A stretch of DNA of 20,722 nucleotides. Source: Gammaproteobacteria bacterium. GTDB taxonomy: Bacteria; Pseudomonadota; Gammaproteobacteria; Enterobacterales; Alteromonadaceae. Shown here one piece after another: positions 16,683 through 20,722 of this stretch. The DNA lies in NCBI GenBank assembly GCA_023481025.1, contig JAMCWV010000074.1:4948-25669 (forward strand), written 5' to 3'. Each line of letters opens with the position of its first letter. The stretch's first letter is position 1. Position numbers and translations under genes: made by a program. The notes beneath the pieces were generated by a model. That model had not been told where the DNA came from. It searched no databases and worked only from the letters and a program-made list of their open reading frames with translations.

Positions 16683-17381
16683 TCACTCAGCCAAATCGGG
16701 CAGAATGCTACTGAGTAAAGCCTGCAACTGACTGATCAGCAGGTAGTCCATACTGGGTTCAAAGTGCGATGGGTCATGGCTGCCCAATGCCAGAATACCC
16801 AGTTTTTCGTCGCCACCCAGCAATAGCAATGCCACCGACTCAATATGCTCTGCGGCAACTGAGTCTGCGAAGAGCAAACGATGCTCGTCTTGGGTCAAGC
16901 GCCCGAGATACACGGGATCGTTGGTAAACCGTTTACTCAGTAACTGCTTATGGGTGTCGGCGCTGAACTGGAGACGAGCAGCATGCCCTGACAGGGGCGC
17001 AAACAATTTAAGGCTGAGCTGAGCCAGGTTAAGCTCTGCTAAAAAACACTGCTGCAGCGCGGCTTCAACTTCTTCTATTGATTTGCAGCGCAGCAGCTTC
17101 ATATAGAGTTCGCTGTAGCCATGAAAAATTCGTTCATTGCGCCGCGCGTTTGCCATCAAGGTGGTGATTTCTTCCTGCAGTACGCCTATCTGCTCGCGGA
17201 GAATTTTCTGCTGCCGTTCAATCAGCGAAATCGAGCCCTGGGCTTCGTGGCGGATACTCATCTGACTCAACAGAGCAGGGTGCCGTTCAAAAAAGTCAGG
17301 ATTTTCCTGCAAGTATTCAGCGATTGCCTGGTCATCCAAGCGCATTAAATTGTTGTCTAAACGCTCACCTAAATCTCTCAT
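16683..17381 (-). CDS. DUF484 family protein
   Basis: A 232-residue cytosolic protein of the DUF484 family, found between dapF and xerC in many gammaproteobacteria (E. coli yigA is the same-position member). The N-terminal third is helical with the family hallmark [19 protein letters not shown], then a likely coiled coil (about 52-85, with an [23 protein letters not shown] heptad pattern). The remainder resembles a GAF-type fold ([17 protein letters not shown]). The start overlaps the dapF stop as ATGA (4 bp), indicating translational coupling. Biochemical function is not known; the constant position next to xerC hints at a link with division or dimer resolution. Confidence 0.9.
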   Translation of the reverse strand: MRDLGERLDNNLMRLDDQAIAEYLQENPDFFERHPALLSQMSIRHEAQGSISLIERQQKILREQIGVLQEEITTLMANARRNERIFHGYSELYMKLLRCKSIEEVEAALQQCFLAELNLAQLSLKLFAPLSGHAARLQFSADTHKQLLSKRFTNDPVYLGRLTQDEHRLLFADSVAAEHIESVALLLLGGDEKLGILALGSHDPSHFEPSMDYLLISQLQALLSSILPDLAE

Positions 17382-18205
17382 AATACCATTTGTCCATCAT
17401 AAACGTGGGTCGCGCCGCCAGTCATCATGACACTCTGACCTTCTTGCCAGGCGATTTGTAAGGTGCCACCAGGAAGTTGAATCATCGCTTCGGCAGCAAG
17501 CTTGTCTTGCATCATAGCCCATACTGCCGCTGCGCACGCGCCGCTGCCACATGCCTGCGTCTCACCGACACCGCGCTCGAATACCCGCAGGCGCGCCTCA
17601 CTGCGGCTGATGATTTGTAGAAAGCTAATGTTTGCACCCTCAGCAAAACGCTCGTGCTGGGTCAGCAATGCGCCCACTTCGGCAACAGGCGCGGTGTCTA
17701 CGTCATCTACCAGGATCACGCAGTGCGGATTGCCCATGCTTAACACGCCACACAGGAAAGTCTGCTCCGCTGCTCGCAGAATGTAGGTGACTTCGGTCTT
17801 ATTAGCACGAAACGGAATCTGTTGAGGCTCAAAAATGGGCTGCCCCATGTCAACCTGCACCTGGGTATCGCCAAGCAGAGTAATCTCAAGCACACCTTTC
17901 TTCGTGCTGACCTTAAACCGACTTTTATTAGACAGCCCTTTGTGCCGAATGAAGCGCCCAAAACAACGTGCGCCATTGCCGCACTGCTGCACTTCCGAAC
18001 CATCGGCATTGAATATCCGATAATGAAAGTCGACGTCCGGGTCATAGGGCGGTTCGACGATGAGCAACTGATCAAAGCCCACCCCTCGATGCCGGTCAGC
18101 CAGGCTGGCAATTTGGTCATTGTTCAAAAAAATATTCTGAGTGACATTATCAATCACCATGAAATCATTACCCAGGCCATGCATTTTCGAGAAGTGAATT
18201 AACAT
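17378..18205 (-). CDS. dapF: Diaminopimelate epimerase DapF
   Basis: A 275-residue cofactor-independent epimerase converting LL- to meso-diaminopimelate, the precursor of lysine and of peptidoglycan cross-links. The two active-site cysteines are seen: Cys75 in QQCGNGARC and Cys219 in TQACGSGAC, at the spacing found in characterised DapF. The N-terminal [11 protein letters not shown] is the family start. The ATG overlaps the lysA stop by 7 bp (ATGTTAA) and the end overlaps the DUF484 gene by 4 bp, so translation is probably coupled on both sides. Confidence 0.96.
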   Translation of the reverse strand: MLIHFSKMHGLGNDFMVIDNVTQNIFLNNDQIASLADRHRGVGFDQLLIVEPPYDPDVDFHYRIFNADGSEVQQCGNGARCFGRFIRHKGLSNKSRFKVSTKKGVLEITLLGDTQVQVDMGQPIFEPQQIPFRANKTEVTYILRAAEQTFLCGVLSMGNPHCVILVDDVDTAPVAEVGALLTQHERFAEGANISFLQIISRSEARLRVFERGVGETQACGSGACAAAVWAMMQDKLAAEAMIQLPGGTLQIAWQEGQSVMMTGGATHVYDGQMVL

Positions 18206-19461
18206 TCGTGCTCCAGTAAACGTTCATGCTGCCAAAGGTCATCCAAATTTTCCCGTGCACGCACCAGATAATCTTGCTCACCGTCCACCATCACTTCAGC
18301 GGGGCGTACCCGAGTATTGTAGTTCGAGCTCATCGCAAAACCATATGCACCAGCGCCAAATACTGCGAGCAGGTCTCCCTCTGCGGCCTGAAGCTGACGG
18401 TCCTGGCCAAGGAAGTCTCCGGTTTCACACACCGGCCCGACAACGTCACAAGGTTTACCAGTCGTCGACGTATGATGGTTCTGGTTAACGTTTTCAATAC
18501 GGTGAAACGCCTGGTACAACGATGGCCGCAACATATCGTTCATGCCCGCATCAACGATCACAAAGTCTTTCTTCTCACTGGGTTTAAAGTATTCGACCCG
18601 AGTAACTAAGATACCAGCATTGGCGACGATAGCGCGGCCAGGCTCAAGATAGAGCGCCAGCTGCGGATAATCATCCAGCTTCGCTAGCATGGCTTTTATA
18701 TAGTCGGTCACTTTCGGCGGCGTTTCGTCTGCATAGCTCACCCCAAGACCGCCTCCCATATCGAGGTGGGTAATTTCAATACCTGCGTCGTTCAGCTCAT
18801 CTACCAGCGCCAGCATGCGATCCATGGCATCAAGAAATGGGGAAAGCTCGGTTAGCTGTGAGCCGATATGACAATCCACCCCGATGACCTCAAGACCTGG
18901 CAACTGGCTCGCCAGGCGAAACGCAGCCACCGCGTCGCGCATAGGGATGCCAAATTTATTGGCTTCCAGGCCTGTCGCAATATAGGGATGGGTTTTTGCG
19001 TCCACATCAGGGTTCACTCGCAACGAAATGCGTGCAACCTGGCTGGCAGCACTAGCAACCTGACTGATCCGCTCAAGCTCTGCAACAGACTCTACGTTAA
19101 ACTGCAAAATACCCACTTGCAGTGCATAAGCGATTTCTTCATGTGATTTCGCCACGCCGGAAAATACAATGTGCTCAGCTCGCCCACCTGCGCGCAAGAC
19201 TCGCGCAATTTCACCACCGGAGACGACATCAAAAGCGGCACCTAGCCTTGCCAGTACTTGCAGCACCGCAAGGTTACCGTTGGCTTTAACGGCGTAACAG
19301 GCGCGGTGGGGGGTGGGAAGGTATTGATTGAAAGCCCGCCAGTTCGCTTCAATGGCTGCACGCGAATACACGTAAAGCGGCGTGCCGTGACGCTCTGCTA
19401 AGTCCGGAATACTGCATGATTCTGCATGCAACTGCGTATCTATATAGCTAAATTCAGTCAT
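18199..19461 (-). CDS. lysA: Diaminopimelate decarboxylase LysA
   Basis: A 420-residue PLP enzyme of the fold-III group that decarboxylates meso-diaminopimelate to lysine. The PLP lysine is Lys59 (CYAVKANGN); further signatures are [25 protein letters not shown] and the C-terminal substrate/dimer motif [11 protein letters not shown]. It stands immediately upstream of dapF, so product and substrate enzymes of the same intermediate are made from one message. In E. coli lysA is elsewhere, under lysR; no lysR is adjacent here, so its control is more likely that of the lptM promoter. It lies 32 bp after lptM. Confidence 0.96.
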   Translation of the reverse strand: MTEFSYIDTQLHAESCSIPDLAERHGTPLYVYSRAAIEANWRAFNQYLPTPHRACYAVKANGNLAVLQVLARLGAAFDVVSGGEIARVLRAGGRAEHIVFSGVAKSHEEIAYALQVGILQFNVESVAELERISQVASAASQVARISLRVNPDVDAKTHPYIATGLEANKFGIPMRDAVAAFRLASQLPGLEVIGVDCHIGSQLTELSPFLDAMDRMLALVDELNDAGIEITHLDMGGGLGVSYADETPPKVTDYIKAMLAKLDDYPQLALYLEPGRAIVANAGILVTRVEYFKPSEKKDFVIVDAGMNDMLRPSLYQAFHRIENVNQNHHTSTTGKPCDVVGPVCETGDFLGQDRQLQAAEGDLLAVFGAGAYGFAMSSNYNTRVRPAEVMVDGEQDYLVRARENLDDLWQHERLLEHEC

Positions 19462-19493
19462 TGTCTCTAACTTATCCTGCTAAAACGCAGGCT

Positions 19494-19670
19494 TTATCTA
19501 TCATTCAGGTGTGTGAGCTGAGGCAGCTCAGTTGGCGATTCCCGGCGCTGTTCTTCCGCGTCGGTAGTTTCCCGCTCTGGTGGCATATATAACGGCCCTT
19601 TCTGGCCGCAGGCGCTGATTAGGAGCAGCGCTATCAGTCCACTTGCCAGCTTGATGATGCGTTTTGTCAT
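19494..19670 (-). CDS. lptM: LptM (YifL) small outer-membrane lipoprotein
   Basis: A 58-residue lipoprotein. After a basic start (MTKRIIK) and a hydrophobic segment there is a lipobox LISA-C with the lipidated cysteine at residue 21, followed by GQKGPLY, the LptM/YifL hallmark. A charged, Pro- and Glu-rich tail ends at TAA. In E. coli LptM binds the LptD/LptE translocon and helps its oxidative maturation. Its place before lysA-dapF matches the E. coli yifL-dapF arrangement. A sigma-70-type promoter lies just upstream, making it the first gene of the six-gene operon ending in yigB. Confidence 0.88.
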   Translation of the reverse strand: MTKRIIKLASGLIALLLISACGQKGPLYMPPERETTDAEEQRRESPTELPQLTHLNDR

Positions 19671-19678
19671 GGCTCACG

Positions 19679-19708
19679 TTACACTTAAAGTCGTAAAAGA
19701 CCTATAAT
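19679..19708 (+). promoter_or_regulatory. Promoter for the DUF2914 gene (and perhaps hemC)
   Basis: A perfect TATAAT (19703-19708) is preceded by TTACAC (19679-19684) at 18 bp. Transcription would start near 19715. It is followed by an AAGGA ribosome-binding site at 19754-19758, six bases before the ATG. Confidence 0.55.
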
Positions 19709-19732
19709 CGCATTCATAGGTACTTTTGTCAC
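19704..19732 (-). promoter_or_regulatory. Promoter for the lptM-lysA-dapF-DUF484-xerC-yigB operon
   Basis: On the minus strand GTGACA (19732-19727), a 17-bp spacer and GATTAT (19709-19704) match 5/6 and 4/6. The -10 box overlaps the -10 box of the opposite DUF2914 promoter almost base for base, so only one can be occupied at a time. Confidence 0.55.
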
Positions 19733-19764
19733 CACGGGGCCGCAACTCTACATAAGGACTTCAC

Positions 19765-20196
19765 ATGTTACTTAAGAAACTTGTCGTACTTGGCCTGCCA
19801 CTTATCTGGCTTTGTGCATTTAGTAGTTATGCAAACCAATCAGACCAGCGTCAACAGCTTGATGAAAACTATATTGAGCGTGCGATACTGACCACCTCAG
19901 TGGAAAATCGTGAACCTGTTGATGATATTGGTGACCAATATACCCATAGTGGCAACGATTTTGATCGTCTGACATTCTTTACCCATATCATCAATCACGA
20001 CGGCCGCGGCATCGCCCACCGTTGGTACCATGGCGATGAGCTGGATGCCGAGATAAGCCTTGCTGTTGGCAGCAACAGCTGGCGTACATATTCAAGCCGT
20101 CAAATAGGCCGCATGGCGACCGGCGAATGGACGGTTCGCGTTATTAACGACCGTGACGAAGAGCTGGTCGTTCACCATTTTGTTGTGCAGCGTTAA
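19765..20196 (+). CDS. DUF2914 domain secreted/periplasmic protein
   Basis: A 143-residue protein with a signal peptide (MLLKKLVVLGLPLIW..., cleavage after SSYA near residue 23) and a single DUF2914-like domain at about 60-141. Family features seen are [22 protein letters not shown] and a closing GEWTVRVINDRDEELVVHHF. It has no cysteine in the mature part. The ATG has a strong AAGGA site. It sits between the divergent lptM operon and hemC, where E. coli has cyaA and cyaY, and hemC follows 35 bp later, so the two may share a message. Function is unknown. Part of its coding sequence (19908-20002) is repeated inverted at the window end. Confidence 0.8.
   Translation: MLLKKLVVLGLPLIWLCAFSSYANQSDQRQQLDENYIERAILTTSVENREPVDDIGDQYTHSGNDFDRLTFFTHIINHDGRGIAHRWYHGDELDAEISLAVGSNSWRTYSSRQIGRMATGEWTVRVINDRDEELVVHHFVVQR
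19908..20002 (+). repeat. Left arm of a 95-bp perfect inverted repeat (inside the DUF2914 gene)
   Basis: These 95 bases recur as an exact reverse complement at 20628-20722. This arm lies in continuous coding sequence of an intact gene, so it is the original; the other arm is the misplaced copy. Confidence 0.97.
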
Positions 20197-20231
20197 GCGC
20201 TGCTTCACTTTTCAGGCAGTAGAGTTATTTC

Positions 20232-20630
20232 ATGAGCAAACCCGAAACCATTACCATTGCCACGCGTAAAAGTGCGTTAGCACTGTGGCAAGCCGAGCAC
20301 ATCAAAGCGCGCTTAGAAGCGCTTCATCCTGGATTGCTGGTAGAGCTGCTCCCGATGAGTACCCGCGGTGACGTGATCCTCGACACCCCTCTTGCCAAAA
20401 TTGGTGGGAAAGGGTTATTTGTGAAGGAGCTCGAAGTCGCGATGATCGAAGGTCGTGCTGATTTAGCGGTTCACTCGATGAAAGATTTACCGGTGGAGTT
20501 TCCGCCAGGTCTTGAGCTTTACACCATCTGTGAGCGTGAAGACCCTAGCGATGCCTTTGTGTCTAATCAGTATGCCAGCCTTGAAGATATGCCAGACGGG
20601 GCCATCGTGGGGACCTGCAGCTTGCGACGT
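20232..20630 (+). CDS. hemC: Hydroxymethylbilane synthase HemC, N-terminal fragment
   Basis: The first 133 residues of porphobilinogen deaminase, which joins four porphobilinogens into hydroxymethylbilane in haem synthesis. Seen are [41 protein letters not shown] and [10 protein letters not shown], whose Asp85 is the catalytic aspartate. The frame then reaches the substrate-binding arginines GTCSLRR. The full enzyme has about 310 residues. Homology breaks at 20628, where the sequence becomes an inverted copy of the gene upstream and meets a TGA at 20637-20639 two codons later. The truncation is therefore caused by the junction, and the intact gene probably continues outside this contig. Confidence 0.93.
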
Positions 20631-20722
20631 CGTGATTGATGATATGGGTAAAGAATGTCAGACGATCAAAATCGTTGCCACTATGGGTATATTGGTCACC
20701 AATATCATCAACAGGTTCACGA
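20628..20722 (-). repeat. Right arm of the 95-bp inverted repeat, terminal fold-back
   Basis: Exact reverse complement of 19908-20002, running to the last base of the window. It interrupts hemC just after its Leu-Arg-Arg motif. The join may share CGT with native hemC (short microhomology). A perfect copy in a terminal position, cutting an essential gene, is typical of a chimeric read or an assembly fold-back. Confidence 0.95.

Noticed and set aside
20232..20639. A complete 135-residue small HemC protein
   Set aside because: The last two codons and the stop come from the inverted copy of another gene; HemC needs about 310 residues.
1..20722. tRNA, rRNA, CRISPR array or insertion sequence
   Set aside because: No cloverleaf-like or rRNA sequence, no regularly spaced repeats and no transposase were seen; the only long repeat is the terminal inverted one.

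Overview
The window looks like chromosomal DNA of a marine gammaproteobacterium close to Alteromonas/Aestuariibacter-type Alteromonadales. That placement is inferred from the gene families, the gene order and the moderate GC content; no rRNA or other marker gene is present. It resembles an ordinary contig in which both outermost genes are cut: a tricorn-type protease at the left and hemC at the right. The right edge ends in a 95-bp perfect inverted copy of sequence about 0.6 kb upstream, which looks like a fold-back or assembly artefact.

Layout. 1-1662 (+): C-terminal part of a tricorn-like S41 protease, followed by a rho-independent terminator. 5684-1710 (-): a tight operon of a CstA-family transporter, a 93-residue protein ending in Cys-Cys, a cysteine-free ArsA/Get3-type ATPase and an MDR oxidoreductase. 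5685-5958: divergent regulatory region with a good CRP-like site. 5959-9213 (+): large Oar-like TonB-dependent receptor, with a bidirectional terminator after it. 11196-9355 (-): recQ, broken by a single in-frame amber codon. 11269-12690 (+): yigI thioesterase and rarD. 14905-12731 (-): uvrD behind a LexA box. 19670-14996 (-): lptM-lysA-dapF-DUF484-xerC-yigB. 19765 onward (+): a DUF2914 secreted protein and the 5' part of hemC.

From recQ to hemC the order closely follows the enterobacterial recQ/yigI/rarD/uvrD and yigB/xerC/DUF484/dapF/yifL/hemC neighbourhoods, with lysA inserted before dapF and a DUF2914 gene placed beside hemC. Overlapping starts and stops (7 bp lysA/dapF, 4 bp dapF/DUF484) suggest one coupled transcript for lysine/diaminopimelate synthesis and chromosome-dimer resolution.

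The most interesting unit is cstA / Cys-Cys small protein / ArsA ATPase. Its plan (CstA-type permease, small protein ending in CC, SIMIBI-class NTPase) matches that of the E. coli btsT-yjiX-yjiA operon, but with a different small-protein family and a different NTPase. This suggests an alternative accessory module for CstA-type carbon-starvation transporters. A CRP-like site upstream fits carbon-limitation control, possibly shared with the divergent TonB receptor.
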